From Nocardia pseudobrasiliensis NBRC 108224 (GTDB taxonomy: Bacteria; Actinomycetota; Actinomycetes; Mycobacteriales; Mycobacteriaceae), in contig NZ_BDBS01000007.1 of the NCBI RefSeq assembly GCF_001613105.1, forward strand, positions 1 to 50,726: a stretch of DNA of 50,726 bases, given 5' to 3'. Below the pieces are notes generated by a model. The model ran no database searches. It saw nothing but the letters and a program-made list of their open reading frames with translations, and was not told the origin of the DNA. The translations under genes and the position numbers were made by a program. Each line of letters opens with the position of its first letter. Positions within the stretch are counted from its first letter, which is position 1. Shown one piece after another: positions 1 to 8,310 of the stretch.

Positions 1-1
1 G

Positions 2-52
2 AATTCCTTTTCGGTGCTTGCCGGTTCGCTGTCGAACGCGCTCACCAACTAG
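2..52 (+). CDS. C-terminal end of an unidentified gene
   Basis: Only the last 16 codons and the TAG stop are inside the window. The tail (ending SLSNALTN) is too short to classify. It runs toward the FadR-type regulator, with 28 bp between the two stop codons, so the pair is convergent. A transporter tail is possible but is a guess. Coding status rests on the open frame reaching the window edge and on the tight convergent spacing. Confidence 0.35.
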   Translation, partial: NSFSVLAGSLSNALTN

Positions 53-80
53 GACGGGGACCGCCGCGAGAACTCATCGC

Positions 81-749
81 TCAGCCGAGCGCCTCTTTCA
101 ACGACGTCAGATGGATTCGGCTCGCCGCGACCGCCGCGGCCTCGTCGCGGCGGCGGATGGCGTCGAGCAGCACCTCGTGCGCGTGATGGTCGGCTCGCTC
201 GTCGGGCAGCGGGCGAATCCTGAGCATGTCGATCATCGCCCGGCGCGAGCGCGGGATGAAGGCGTCGAACATGCCGGTGAGGATGTCGTTATGCGCGGCG
301 GCGACGACCGTGCGATGGAATGCGGTATCGGCGTCGACCAGATCCGGCGCCGATGCCGGGGCTTCGGCCCGCGCGGCCAGCGCCCGCCACATGGCCCGCA
401 GATCCGCCGGGGTGCGCCGGCGCGCGGCCAGCGCCGCGCATTCGGCCTCGATGGCGAGACGCGCCTCGATGACCGCGACGATATCGGCGCGGCGCAGGAT
501 GGTGTCCCAATCCTCGACGGTATCCAGCGCGGTGACGAAAACGCCTGCGCCCTGCCGACTTTCGAGCACGCCCTTACCCGCCAGCTCGCGAATCGCCTCG
601 CGCAGCGTCGAGCGTCCCACACCCAGCTGCGCGGCCAGCGTCGTCTCGCCGGGCAGCTTGTGGCCCAGCTGCCATTCGCCCGCGCGGATCCGATCCAGCA
701 GTAAGTCGGCCGCCTGCGCGGCGAGCGGATGCCGCTGTACGTGCGCCAA
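81..749 (-). CDS. GntR/FadR-family transcriptional regulator
   Basis: This 222-residue protein has an N-terminal winged helix of GntR type (about residues 8-75, with LPGETTLAAQLGVGRSTLREAIREL as the typical helix-turn-helix region) and a C-terminal all-helical FCD ligand domain (about 85-212). Candidate metal-ligand residues in the FCD domain include the Asp/His pair in DADTAFH and later histidines. Family members usually bind carboxylic acids. It is divergent from leuA and its leader peptide, so leuA is one possible target, but no clear operator could be read. The other candidate target is the gene cut off at the left edge. Confidence 0.88.
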   Translation of the reverse strand: MAHVQRHPLAAQAADLLLDRIRAGEWQLGHKLPGETTLAAQLGVGRSTLREAIRELAGKGVLESRQGAGVFVTALDTVEDWDTILRRADIVAVIEARLAIEAECAALAARRRTPADLRAMWRALAARAEAPASAPDLVDADTAFHRTVVAAAHNDILTGMFDAFIPRSRRAMIDMLRIRPLPDERADHHAHEVLLDAIRRRDEAAAVAASRIHLTSLKEALG

Positions 750-768
750 GACTCGATTGCCTCTCTAC

Positions 769-797
769 TTGTCTGAGGAGTTGTCGTTGGTTAGTGT
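769..797 (+). promoter_or_regulatory. Promoter of the leuA leader
   Basis: TTGTCT (769-774) and TAGTGT (792-797) are separated by 17 bp, which fits a housekeeping-sigma promoter. Transcription would start about 7-8 bases further on, essentially at the ATG of the leader peptide at 805, so the leader ORF would be leaderless. The assignment is by eye; mapping the 5' end would settle it. Confidence 0.5.
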
Positions 798-804
798 AGG
801 CCAC

Positions 805-849
805 ATGGGATCCGGTCTGCTTCTCCTCCGCTGCCGCGGCGGGGTCTGA
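805..849 (+). CDS. leuL: leuA leader peptide with four Leu codons
   Basis: This 14-codon ORF encodes [14 protein letters not shown]. The four consecutive Leu codons (CTG CTT CTC CTC, 817-828), its position 75 bp before leuA and the predicted promoter just upstream make it a classical attenuation leader. Ribosomes would stall on the Leu run when charged Leu-tRNA is scarce and alter folding of the downstream RNA. Leader peptides of this kind are known before leuA in actinobacteria. No Shine-Dalgarno sequence precedes it, which agrees with translation of a leaderless transcript. Function is inferred from codon content and position. Confidence 0.75.
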   Translation: MGSGLLLLRCRGGV

Positions 850-852
850 TTC

Positions 853-892
853 GACCGGCTCCCTGCCCGCGGGTTGCTCTGTCGCGCCGGTC
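853..892 (+). promoter_or_regulatory. Attenuator-like RNA hairpin before leuA
   Basis: A perfect 7-bp inverted repeat, GACCGGC (853-859) and GCCGGTC (886-892), encloses the self-complementary CCCGCGGG (866-873). The GC-rich end of the leader ORF (CCGCGGCGGGG, about 834-844) can pair instead with the CCCTGCCCGCGG region, giving mutually exclusive folds as expected for ribosome-mediated attenuation. No U-tract follows, so control might act on leuA translation or by a Rho-type mechanism rather than by a simple intrinsic terminator. Confidence 0.45.
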
Positions 893-923
893 CACTCCCC
901 TCGACGCGAAAGCGATCACTTCC

Positions 924-2567
924 ATGTCCTGGAATCGTCAGCAGCCCTCCGTCATGCCGTCGCACCGGTATCGCTCTGTCTACGAACGGGTTTCGGTCCC
1001 CCTCACCGATCGGCGCTGGCCGTCGAACCGGATCACCGCCGCGCCGCTGTGGGTGCCGGTCGATCTGCGCGACGGCAATCAGGCCCTGGCCGAGCCCATG
1101 GATCCGGACCGCAAGCGCCGGTTCTTCGAACAGCTGGTGACCATGGGCTACAAGGAGATCGAGGTCGGCTACCCGAGCGCCTCGCAGACCGACTACGACT
1201 TCGTGCGGCTGATCGCCGAATCCGATATCGCGCCGCAGGACGTGACGATCGTGGTCTTCACCCCCGCGCGGCCCGAACTGATCGAACGCACCCTGGATTC
1301 GGTGCGCGGCATCCGCAACGACGTGGTGATCCACATGTACACCGCCACCGCACCGATATGGCGCGAGACCGTATTGGGGTTCTCGCGCGCGGAACTGACC
1401 GAATTGATCCTGACGGGCGGCCGGGCCGTCGCCGCGGCGGCCGGTGATCGGCCCGATATTCGATTCCAGTTCTCCCCCGAGGTTTTCATACTCACCGAAC
1501 CGGATTACGTCCTGGAGCTGTGCGATCGGATGACCGCGCTGTGGAACGCCACACCGGATCGGCCGGTGACCCTGAATCTGCCCGCCACCGTCGAGGTCGC
1601 GACGCCCAATGTCTATGCCGACCAGATCGAGTACATGCATCGCAATCTGGCCCGGCGCGACAGCGTGATCCTGTCGGTGCATCCGCACAACGACCGCGGC
1701 ACCGGAATCGCCTGCGCCGAACTGGCGGTGCTGGCGGGCGCGCAGCGGGTGGAGGGCTGCGTTTTCGGCAACGGCGAGCGCACCGGCAATGTCGATCTGG
1801 CCACGCTGGCGCTGAATCTGCATGCGCAGGGCGTGGATCCGATGATTGACTTCTCCGATATCGATGCCGTTCGCCGCACGGTCGAACACTGCACGGGTAT
1901 GCCGATTCCCGAGCGGCATCCCTACGCGGGCGATCTGGTCTACACCGCGTTCTCCGGAACGCATCAGGACGCGATCAAGAAGGGCTTCGCCGAACACCGC
2001 GCCCGGGCCGCCGCGCAGGGCATCGACGAGCGCGAGGCGCTGTGGCAGGTGCCGTATCTGCCGATCGATCCCGCCGATGTGGGCCGCTCCTACGATGCGG
2101 TGATCCGGGTCAATTCGCAATCGGGCAAGGGCGGGATCGCATATCTACTGCAGTCGGAGTACGGGCTGGAACTGCCGCGTCGCCTGCAGATCGACTTCGC
2201 GCGCCACGTCCAGCGGCATACCGATGGGACCGGCCGCGAGATCTCCGCGGCGACGCTGTACGAGTTGCTGATGTCGACCTATGCGGACGCCGAGGAGCGA
2301 ATTCCGCTGGCGGACGGCACATTCGCATCGATCGAGGCGACGATTCAGGCGATCGCCGAATCCGGGCCGCGGATCGAGATCCTGTCGAGCGCCGACCAGG
2401 TCATCGATCCGTCGACCTCGATCTGCTATCTGGAATTCCGGGTCGGCGCGGACACCGGCTGGGCCATCGGTACCGGCGGTTCCGCGGCCGAGGCCGCTTG
2501 TCGGGCGGTGATGGCGGCGGCGCATCGGGAATCAGCTTGCGGCAGAGAACAATTGACCGCCTGCTGA
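924..2567 (+). CDS. leuA: 2-isopropylmalate synthase (alpha-IPM synthase)
   Basis: This enzyme catalyses the first committed step of leucine synthesis: acetyl-CoA plus 2-oxoisovalerate gives 2-isopropylmalate. The 547-residue protein has the HMGL-like TIM barrel with LRDGNQAL (R49, D50), the metal-binding HPHNDRG (H253, H255) and GNGERTGN. The linker ([10 protein letters not shown]) and a C-terminal LeuA dimer/regulatory domain (about 430-535) follow. It belongs to the long actinobacterial class but is shorter than the roughly 600-640 residues common in the group. Its N-terminal region departs from what I recall of typical mycolata LeuA, so it may be a second paralogue. It sits alone behind an attenuation leader, and its Shine-Dalgarno sequence is weak. 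Confidence 0.93.
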   Translation: MSWNRQQPSVMPSHRYRSVYERVSVPLTDRRWPSNRITAAPLWVPVDLRDGNQALAEPMDPDRKRRFFEQLVTMGYKEIEVGYPSASQTDYDFVRLIAESDIAPQDVTIVVFTPARPELIERTLDSVRGIRNDVVIHMYTATAPIWRETVLGFSRAELTELILTGGRAVAAAAGDRPDIRFQFSPEVFILTEPDYVLELCDRMTALWNATPDRPVTLNLPATVEVATPNVYADQIEYMHRNLARRDSVILSVHPHNDRGTGIACAELAVLAGAQRVEGCVFGNGERTGNVDLATLALNLHAQGVDPMIDFSDIDAVRRTVEHCTGMPIPERHPYAGDLVYTAFSGTHQDAIKKGFAEHRARAAAQGIDEREALWQVPYLPIDPADVGRSYDAVIRVNSQSGKGGIAYLLQSEYGLELPRRLQIDFARHVQRHTDGTGREISAATLYELLMSTYADAEERIPLADGTFASIEATIQAIAESGPRIEILSSADQVIDPSTSICYLEFRVGADTGWAIGTGGSAAEAACRAVMAAAHRESACGREQLTAC

Positions 2568-2610
2568 GGTACGCTGTCGAATATCGGCGTTCGCCAGGAG
2601 GGGGAGAATC

Positions 2611-2994
2611 ATGATCGCGACGCTACGGGGTCGGCACATGCGGCGGGTGGGACTGGGTATCGGAGCGGCCGCGGCCGCCCTGGCGCTCACGGCGCCGCCG
2701 GCATCCGCGGAATACCTTGTCGGCGTATCCGTTTCCTCCGACAACGGTCATAGATACGCCGGTTCGACCTACGCGGTGACGATCGCCTACACACCCCTCT
2801 ATGGTTCGCCGCCGGTGACGGGCGAGACCAAGCTCGCCATCGTTCCCAAGAATCACCCCGGGGACTTCCGGCTGATCGCGGTGCAGATCGTCAACAACGT
2901 GGGCAACCTGACGTGGACGCCGCCGTATGCCGACGAGTACCACTTGCAGAGCAACGGCAGTAATGAAACCGTCGTCACGGTCGAGAATCGCTAG
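2611..2994 (+). CDS. Small secreted protein of unknown function
   Basis: The product has 127 residues. A twin-positive N-terminus, a hydrophobic Ala-rich segment (about 15-30) and a PPASAEY junction form a typical Sec signal peptide with cleavage near residue 33. The mature part of about 95 residues carries no cysteine and looks beta-rich (YAVTIAYTPLYG, VVTVENR), in the style of a small immunoglobulin-like fold. A strong Shine-Dalgarno GGAGGGGG (about 2597-2604) supports the start at 2611 over the internal Met10. I do not recognise the family. It follows leuA in the same direction at 43 bp but is functionally unrelated to it. Confidence 0.75.
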   Translation: MIATLRGRHMRRVGLGIGAAAAALALTAPPASAEYLVGVSVSSDNGHRYAGSTYAVTIAYTPLYGSPPVTGETKLAIVPKNHPGDFRLIAVQIVNNVGNLTWTPPYADEYHLQSNGSNETVVTVENR

Positions 2995-3003
2995 GCCGCG
3001 GCA

Positions 3004-3624
3004 CTACGCCGACTTCTCGCGCGGTGCGCGAGGACTGCGCCGGTAGGCGGATACGGCCGCGGAGTCGGTCAGCCAGAGCCGCCACGGCCGGTCGGCGGCG
3101 AGGCTGACGCCGACCCGCGGCCCGACGCCGATGGCCGAGGCGTCGGTGATCTCGGGTCCGAGTTCCAGGCGGATCGGCGATTCGGCGTCGAACAGGTCGG
3201 TTCCGTAGTCGGCCAGGGCGATCCCGAGGGCACTGCCGAAATTGCCCGGCCCCCGGGCCAGGTCGATATCGGTGCGGGCGGCCGGGCGGCGACCGCGAGC
3301 GATATCGTGCCCGGCGATCACCTCGCCGGCGCGGATGAGTACCGCGCTGGCGACGCCGTCCGGTCCGCTGGTCACATTGACGCAGGTGTGCATGCCGTAG
3401 CTGAAGTACACATACAGCCGCCCGGGCGGACCGAACATGACCGCATTGCGCGGCGTGCGACCGCGCCCGGAATGCGCGGCCGGGTCGTGCCACGGCCCGG
3501 CCGGATCACCTCCATACGCCTCGACCTCCACGATCCGCGCCCCGACGGGCCCGGACCACAGGGTCGCGCCGAGCAGTCGGCGAGCGGCGGCCAATGGTTC
3601 GACGGCAAGTTCCTCGGCACACAC
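3004..3624 (-). CDS. mpg: 3-methyladenine DNA glycosylase (AAG/MPG family)
   Basis: This base-excision repair enzyme releases alkylated purines from DNA. The 206-residue product has the family hallmarks VEVEAYGG (catalytic Glu region), [41 protein letters not shown] and the C-terminal PWRLWL. I chose the GTG at 3624 because the protein then begins [11 protein letters not shown], matching the MNAEELAIDP start I recall for the mycobacterial enzyme, and the length fits (about 200 residues). The open frame runs up to 3978, but the added residues are Arg-rich and out of character. It lies convergent to the secreted protein gene, 9 bp away. Confidence 0.92.
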   Translation of the reverse strand: MCAEELAVEPLAAARRLLGATLWSGPVGARIVEVEAYGGDPAGPWHDPAAHSGRGRTPRNAVMFGPPGRLYVYFSYGMHTCVNVTSGPDGVASAVLIRAGEVIAGHDIARGRRPAARTDIDLARGPGNFGSALGIALADYGTDLFDAESPIRLELGPEITDASAIGVGPRVGVSLAADRPWRLWLTDSAAVSAYRRSPRAPREKSA

Positions 3625-3650
3625 AACGAACCATTGTCCACACGCCCGAA

Positions 3651-3917
3651 CTACAGCCCGCGGGCGACGCCGCCGTGACCCGAGCATGTGCCGCGACGAT
3701 TCCGGCTGCAGCTGTAGGTGTCGTCGCGCCACTGGGCCGTCGCACCGTCGGGTGCGGTGTCGGACAGCTGCGGGCGGGCCACGCAGGCGTTGTCCGCGTT
3801 CTCGTATCGGCCGGGACAAACCAGGGCGGCCGAACGTGACAGCCTCGAAAGTGACCTGCGGCACCCTCTTCGGCGGCGTCCGGAACAGCTCGGATCGGCG
3901 CGTGGTTGACATATCAC
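3651..3917 (-). CDS. DUF3761-like small protein, probably truncated
   Basis: The last 30 or so residues ([21 protein letters not shown], then VARGL) strongly recall DUF3761, a short secreted domain ending in a conserved Gly-Thr-Cys-Ser-His-His-Gly-Gly-Val-Ala stretch. A further segment, [15 protein letters not shown], adds two cysteines, as expected for an exported disulphide-bonded protein. The N-terminal part is Arg-rich with no signal peptide in this or a neighbouring frame, so the gene may have lost its 5' end or start further in. It lies upstream of the glycosylase gene on the same strand. Family recall is from memory. Confidence 0.4.
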   Translation of the reverse strand: MICQPRADPSCSGRRRRGCRRSLSRLSRSAALVCPGRYENADNACVARPQLSDTAPDGATAQWRDDTYSCSRNRRGTCSGHGGVARGL

Positions 3918-3943
3918 GACAATCGCCGACCGAATGAGGAGAT

Positions 3944-4663
3944 ATGGCCGTACAGGTCGAGATCTGGACCGATATCAACTGCCCGTTCTGCTACCTGGGC
4001 AAGCGTCGCTTCGAGACGGCGCTCGCGGAATTCGCCCATCGCGACGAGGTTCGGGTGGTGCATCGCTCCTTCGAGCTCGATCCCACGCTGCCCGCCGAGC
4101 ACAGCGGTCCGGTCGTGCCGCATATCGCGCACAAATACGGCATCAGCGAGGCGCAGGCCGCGGCGAACGAACGCGGTATCGGCGCGCAGGCCGAGGCGAT
4201 GGGACTGCCGTATCAGACCTCGGGCCGCGATTTCGGCAACAGCTTCGACATGCATCGGCTGCTGCACTACGCGCTCGCGCACGGCCGCCAGGAGCAACTG
4301 CTCGACGCGCTGTATCGCGGCAACTTCGCCGAGGACCGGCCGCTGTTCGCCGACACCGAGCGCCTGATCGAACTCGCCGGACAGGCCGGACTCGACGAGA
4401 CCGATGTCCGCGCGGTGCTCGCCGATCCGCAGGCCTACGCCGATGCCGTGCGGGCCGACGAGCAGGAGGCCGCCCGGCTCGGTGCGACGGGTGTGCCCTT
4501 CTTCGTCTTCGATCGCAAATACGGCGTATCGGGCGCGCAGCCGCCGGAGGTGTTCGCCCAGGCGCTGCGGCAGGCGTGGTCGGATCACGCGCCGGTGCTC
4601 GAGGTGGTCGGCGGCGGCGATGCCTGCGGCCCGGACGGCTGCGCCCTGCCCGAACGCGACTGA
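3944..4663 (+). CDS. DsbA-family oxidoreductase, FrnE-like
   Basis: This 239-residue cytoplasmic thiol oxidoreductase or isomerase has a thioredoxin fold with CPFC at residues 13-16, a long helical insert (about 65-165) and the cis-proline loop GVPFFVF. This is the FrnE/polyketide-isomerase-like branch of DsbA proteins. No signal peptide is present. A C-terminal CGPDGC pair (near the end) adds a second potential disulphide, as in some FrnE proteins. GAGGAG at about 3935-3940 precedes the ATG. Substrate unknown; roles in oxidative stress are known for relatives. Confidence 0.88.
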   Translation: MAVQVEIWTDINCPFCYLGKRRFETALAEFAHRDEVRVVHRSFELDPTLPAEHSGPVVPHIAHKYGISEAQAAANERGIGAQAEAMGLPYQTSGRDFGNSFDMHRLLHYALAHGRQEQLLDALYRGNFAEDRPLFADTERLIELAGQAGLDETDVRAVLADPQAYADAVRADEQEAARLGATGVPFFVFDRKYGVSGAQPPEVFAQALRQAWSDHAPVLEVVGGGDACGPDGCALPERD

Positions 4664-4676
4664 GCCGCAGCCGTTC

Positions 4677-5831
4677 TCACAGATACGCGTTGTGTTCCCC
4701 GGCGCGCAGGCTCAGCAGGTCATCGGCGATGATCGGGCCGTAGGCCACGATCACCAGGGTGAGCAGCTGCGCCCAGCCGACCCACGCGACGCCGATCGGG
4801 GCCGTCGCCAGCACGGCCAGTGCGCCGAGCATCCGTAGCCAGGGTCGCGGCAGACCGAGCGCGAGCCGGAAACAGCCCTGTCCGAACAGGAACAGCGCCA
4901 CACCTCCGGACAGCGCCAGCGCGGCCGAGACCGGTACCGAGCTGTGTCCCTGTGCCAGTACGGTTCTGATTCCGGCGGCGGTGAGAATGATGCCGACCAG
5001 CATCGGATACAGCGCATAGCCGTAGGCGAGCACGGCGGGCCGACCCCGCCGTGCGTCCGGCACCTGTGCCAGCGCGTGTTCGCCGCGTTCGTCGTCCATC
5101 CCGAAATACGCCCACCACAGCACGTACGCGAGCGTCAGCGCGAGCGCGACCATCGCCAGCAGCCCGATGGTGATCTCCTCCCCCTCCAGTCCCGCGCCGA
5201 TCGCCACCACGGATTCGCCGATCGCGATGAGCAGCACCAGGCCGTGTCGTTCGCAGAAATGGCTGGCGCGAATGACGAACCCGCCCGGATCGAACAGATA
5301 CGGCGTCACGATCTGCACGGCCAGCGCCGCGGTCCACAGCAGATACCGGGGCCAGCCGTGCACACAGCCGCCGATCAGAACCAGCAGCGCCGACACGGTA
5401 TTCAGCGGAACCAACCGCAGCATCGTCGCGGCGACGCGGCCGCCGCCATTGGCCCAGAACAGCACCGAATGCACGGTGTTGACCACCAGATAGCCCACGC
5501 CGAAGGCCACGCCCGATCCCTCGAACGCGCCCGGAACGGCCAGGGCGATCACCAGAAAGCCGAACATGCCGACCAGCAGCCCGGTGCGTCGCGTCGTCGA
5601 ACTGGGCGCGACCTCGTTGGTCAGCCAGACATAGCCGCTGTACATCCACCAGGTGATCGCGAAGACCAGCATCACCCGTCCCAGCGCGGGCCAGCCCGGA
5701 TGTTCGGTGAAGGCATGGGTCAGCTGGGTGATGGCGAAAACGAAGACGAGATCGAAGAACAACTCCAGGGTCGAGGCACGGATCTGGCCGCCCTCTGCCG
5801 CCACGGTTTCGGCGGGGATATCGCTGGTCAC
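4677..5831 (-). CDS. Low temperature requirement protein A (LtrA) family membrane protein
   Basis: The product has 384 residues and about ten to twelve predicted transmembrane segments. It begins with the family signature STLELFFDLVFVFAITQLTHA (around residues 20-40) and carries other LtrA hallmarks such as FCERHGLVLLIAIGESVVAIG. LtrA proteins are widespread in actinobacteria; the name comes from a Listeria cold-growth mutant, and the molecular role is unknown. The stop lies 13 bp beyond the DsbA gene stop, so the two are convergent. No regulatory element was seen in the 115 bp separating it from the ABC exporter apart from repeats listed separately. Confidence 0.9.
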   Translation of the reverse strand: MTSDIPAETVAAEGGQIRASTLELFFDLVFVFAITQLTHAFTEHPGWPALGRVMLVFAITWWMYSGYVWLTNEVAPSSTTRRTGLLVGMFGFLVIALAVPGAFEGSGVAFGVGYLVVNTVHSVLFWANGGGRVAATMLRLVPLNTVSALLVLIGGCVHGWPRYLLWTAALAVQIVTPYLFDPGGFVIRASHFCERHGLVLLIAIGESVVAIGAGLEGEEITIGLLAMVALALTLAYVLWWAYFGMDDERGEHALAQVPDARRGRPAVLAYGYALYPMLVGIILTAAGIRTVLAQGHSSVPVSAALALSGGVALFLFGQGCFRLALGLPRPWLRMLGALAVLATAPIGVAWVGWAQLLTLVIVAYGPIIADDLLSLRAGEHNAYL

Positions 5832-5912
5832 GAGCTGAGACTAGAGCCCGCCGCGCGCAGCGAAGGCGTGGGCTCTTGCATCGGCGGATGATCGCGCGCA
5901 GAATTCAACACA

Positions 5913-5936
5913 CGATGAATTACGCATTCGATGAAT
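5913..5936. promoter_or_regulatory. Direct repeat CGATGAAT, possible TetR operator
   Basis: CGATGAAT occurs at 5913-5920 and again at 5929-5936, 16 bp apart. The intervening bases give a partial dyad (ATGAAT-tacgc-ATTCG). The pair lies just before the Shine-Dalgarno AAGG and the ATG (5947) of an ABC exporter operon that also encodes a TetR regulator, so it is a candidate autoregulatory operator. This is positional inference only. Confidence 0.3.
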
Positions 5937-5946
5937 AAGGACGGCC

Positions 5947-6672
5947 ATGACGGCACCTGACTCCGCGGTCGAGATCGCGCACCTGCGGGTGCAGCGCGGC
6001 GGACGCGAAGTACTCCACGACATTTCGCTCACCGTGCCGCGCGGCTGTATCACCGGCCTGCTCGGCCCGTCCGGCTGCGGCAAGACCACGCTCATGCGCA
6101 GCATCGTCGGCACCCAGCTGGTGCAGGCGGGCAGCCTGCGGGTGCTCGGCGAGGCGGCGGGCAGCCCCCGGCTCCGCGCCCGCGTCGGCTATGTCACGCA
6201 GGCGCCGAGCATCTACGACGATCTTTCGATCACCGACAACGTCTCGTATTTCGCTGCGCTGTACGGACGTTCGAGCGCGGACGTGACCGCGGCCATCGAA
6301 GCCGTCGGCCTGGGCGAGCACACCAGGCAGCGCGGCAATCAGCTCTCCGGCGGACAGCGCACCCGGGCCTCGCTGGCCTGCGCGCTGGTCGCCGATCCGG
6401 AACTGCTGATCCTCGACGAACCGACCGTGGGTTTGGATCCCCTACTGCGCGTGGAACTCTGGAAGCAGTTCCACGCCCTCGCCGCGCAGGGCCGCACCCT
6501 GCTGGTCTCGAGTCACGTGATGGATGAGGCCGAGCACTGCGATCAGCTGCTGCTCATCCGGGAGGGCCATCTGCTGGCCCAGCTCAGCCCGGACGAACTG
6601 CGCCGGCGCACCGGTGAGAGCAGTTTGGAGAACGCCTTCCTCGCCCTGATCAGAATGGAACAGCCGCGATGA
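5947..6672 (+). CDS. ABC-2 type exporter, ATP-binding subunit
   Basis: This 241-residue cytoplasmic ATPase has Walker A GPSGCGKT (about 39-46), the Q-loop in VGYVTQAPSIYDDLSI, signature LSGGQ, Walker B LLILDEP followed by the D-loop, and H-loop SSH. The short C-terminal extension is typical of drug or lipid exporters (DrrA/NodI-like). It overlaps the permease gene by 4 bp, and the TetR gene follows, so the three form one operon of the kind often seen for self-regulated efflux of a toxic compound. Substrate is not readable from sequence. Confidence 0.92.
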   Translation: MTAPDSAVEIAHLRVQRGGREVLHDISLTVPRGCITGLLGPSGCGKTTLMRSIVGTQLVQAGSLRVLGEAAGSPRLRARVGYVTQAPSIYDDLSITDNVSYFAALYGRSSADVTAAIEAVGLGEHTRQRGNQLSGGQRTRASLACALVADPELLILDEPTVGLDPLLRVELWKQFHALAAQGRTLLVSSHVMDEAEHCDQLLLIREGHLLAQLSPDELRRRTGESSLENAFLALIRMEQPR

Positions 6673-7439
6673 CCACCGTCTCCGTTCCGCTGCGCTGCTA
6701 CACCGCCACCACGATCCGCATCCTGCGCCAGCTGCGTGCCGACCACCGCACGGTCGCCATGTTGCTGCTGGTTCCGACGCTGCTGATGACGTTGCTGTAC
6801 TTCGTGTATCACGACACCCCGACCGCCCCGGGCATCCCGCGGCTGTTCGACCGCGTCGGCATCAGCATGCTGGGCATCCTGCCGTTCATCGTGATGTTCC
6901 TGATCACCGCCATCGCGATGCAGCGCGAACGCACCTCCGGCACGCTCGAGCGGTTGATGACCACACCGCTGTCGAAACCGGATCTGCTGGCGGGCTACGG
7001 CACCGCGTTCTCGGTCGCCGCGGCCGCTCAGGCCGGACTGGCCTGTCTGGTGTCGTTCGGCCTGCTCGGACTGACCGCGCGCGGCAGTGTGTGGCTGGTG
7101 TTGTTGATCGCGATCCTCGACGCGGTGCTCGGTGTGGCGCTGGGACTGCTGGCAAGTGCGTTCGCGCGCACCGAATTCCAGGCGGTACAGTTCATGCCGA
7201 TGATCGTCGGACCGCAATTCTTCCTGTGCGGCCTGCTGGTACCGCGTGATCAACTGCCCCGGTGGCTGGAGATCATCAGCGATGTGCTGCCGCTCAGCTA
7301 TGCGGTGGACGCCCTGCAGCAGGTGTCGCGCTATACCGGCGCGACCGGGCAGATGTGGCGGGATCTGGGCATCGTTGCCCTGTTCGCCGCCGTCGCACTG
7401 GGTTTGGGCGCGGCCACCCTACGCAGGCGCACGGCATGA
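6669..7439 (+). CDS. ABC-2 type exporter, membrane subunit
   Basis: The protein has 256 residues and six predicted transmembrane segments, with the ABC-2 hallmark QRERTSGTLERLMTTPLSKPDLLAGY between the second and third. A conserved loop follows near FMPMIVGPQFFLCGLLVPRDQLPRWL. It forms the channel for the ATPase encoded immediately upstream (ATGA overlap) and overlaps the following TetR start in the same way. Relatives include DrrB-like and YhhJ-like exporters; the transported compound is unknown. Confidence 0.9.
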   Translation: MTTVSVPLRCYTATTIRILRQLRADHRTVAMLLLVPTLLMTLLYFVYHDTPTAPGIPRLFDRVGISMLGILPFIVMFLITAIAMQRERTSGTLERLMTTPLSKPDLLAGYGTAFSVAAAAQAGLACLVSFGLLGLTARGSVWLVLLIAILDAVLGVALGLLASAFARTEFQAVQFMPMIVGPQFFLCGLLVPRDQLPRWLEIISDVLPLSYAVDALQQVSRYTGATGQMWRDLGIVALFAAVALGLGAATLRRRTA

Positions 7440-8095
7440 CCGCGACCGGCAGCGGCGGACGCGCGCAGGAGGTCGACTCCAACGGTCCGGCCGGTTCCGG
7501 GCGCAGCGGGCGACGGCCGGGGCAATCGGGTACCCGCGAGGCCATCCTCGAGGCCGCCCGCGCGCGCTTCGCCGAGGTCGGTTTCGACAAGGCGTCCATT
7601 CGATCCATCGCGGGCGCGGCCGGGGTGGATCCGGCGCTGGTGCACCATTATTTCGGCACCAAGGCCGAACTGCTCACCGCCGCCCTGCGGTTACCGCTGG
7701 ATCCGCAGATCATCACGGCCAGGATCGCGGCCGCGCCGATCGAGGATCTCGGCGAGACCATCGTGCGACATGTGGTGCAGGTCTGGGACTCCCCCATCGG
7801 CGTCCAGGCCGTCGCGGCCTTTCGCACGCTGCTCGGCGGGGACGGCGCGCTGGCGCGGCAATTTCTGCTCGAGGTGGTACTCAAAGATGTTCGCCGCCGG
7901 GTGGATTCGCCGCCGGGCACCGGGGACACCCGGGTGGTGCTGACCGCCTCCCAGATGATCGGACTGCTGGTCGGCCGCAAAATCGTCGCCATCGAACCGC
8001 TGGCGTCGATGCCCGTCGGGGAGGTGGCGCGACTGGTCGGGCCGACACTGCAGCGCTACCTCACCGGCGATCTGGACTTCAGTTCTGAGCCGTGA
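7436..8095 (+). CDS. TetR-family transcriptional regulator
   Basis: The product has 219 residues. After a disordered Gly/Ser-rich start (1-30) comes a TetR helix-turn-helix: TREAILEAARARFAEVGFDKASIRSIAGAAGVDPALVHHYFGTKAELL (about 33-80). A ligand-binding domain of the TetR_C (AefR/Rv-type, with LASMPVGEVARLVGPTLQRYL) class follows. The ATG overlaps the permease stop (ATGA), so it is the third gene of the exporter operon and probably represses it. A longer upstream open frame was rejected because it merely shadows the permease. Confidence 0.9.
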   Translation: MTATGSGGRAQEVDSNGPAGSGRSGRRPGQSGTREAILEAARARFAEVGFDKASIRSIAGAAGVDPALVHHYFGTKAELLTAALRLPLDPQIITARIAAAPIEDLGETIVRHVVQVWDSPIGVQAVAAFRTLLGGDGALARQFLLEVVLKDVRRRVDSPPGTGDTRVVLTASQMIGLLVGRKIVAIEPLASMPVGEVARLVGPTLQRYLTGDLDFSSEP

Positions 8096-8300
8096 ACGCC
8101 TCGTGCTCGGCGTCGGTCACCTCGCGGGCCTCGTCGATCAACAGCACGGGAATGCCGTTATCGATGCGATAGGCCCGGCGCAGGCGCGGGTTGTAGAGCA
8201 GGCTGTCCCCGGCGGCATCGTGCACCAGCGACAGCGGGCCCTTGTCCTGCGGGCAGGCCAGCAGGCTCAACAGCGTGGAATCCAAGGTTTGCTCCGCCAT
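8079..8300 (-). CDS. Trm112/YcaR (UPF0434) family small protein
   Basis: The product has 73 residues, LLSLLACPQDKGPLSLV followed by LLYNPRLRRAYRIDNGIPVLLIDEAREV, the Trm112p-like fold. Most of the zinc ligands of eukaryotic Trm112 are missing (one Cys only), as in bacterial members. Bacterial homologues are thought to activate or stabilise methyltransferases or accompany envelope-sugar genes. The 3' end overlaps the tail of the convergent TetR gene by 17 bp. It lies downstream of gtrA at 10 bp and is probably co-transcribed with the glycan genes. Confidence 0.85.
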   Translation of the reverse strand: MAEQTLDSTLLSLLACPQDKGPLSLVHDAAGDSLLYNPRLRRAYRIDNGIPVLLIDEAREVTDAEHEAFTAQN

Positions 8301-8310
8301 GATCGATAAC

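Noticed and set aside
3625..3978. N-terminal extension of the DNA glycosylase to 3978
   Set aside because: The extra residues are Arg-rich and unlike the family, and the GTG at 3624 gives the expected start and length.
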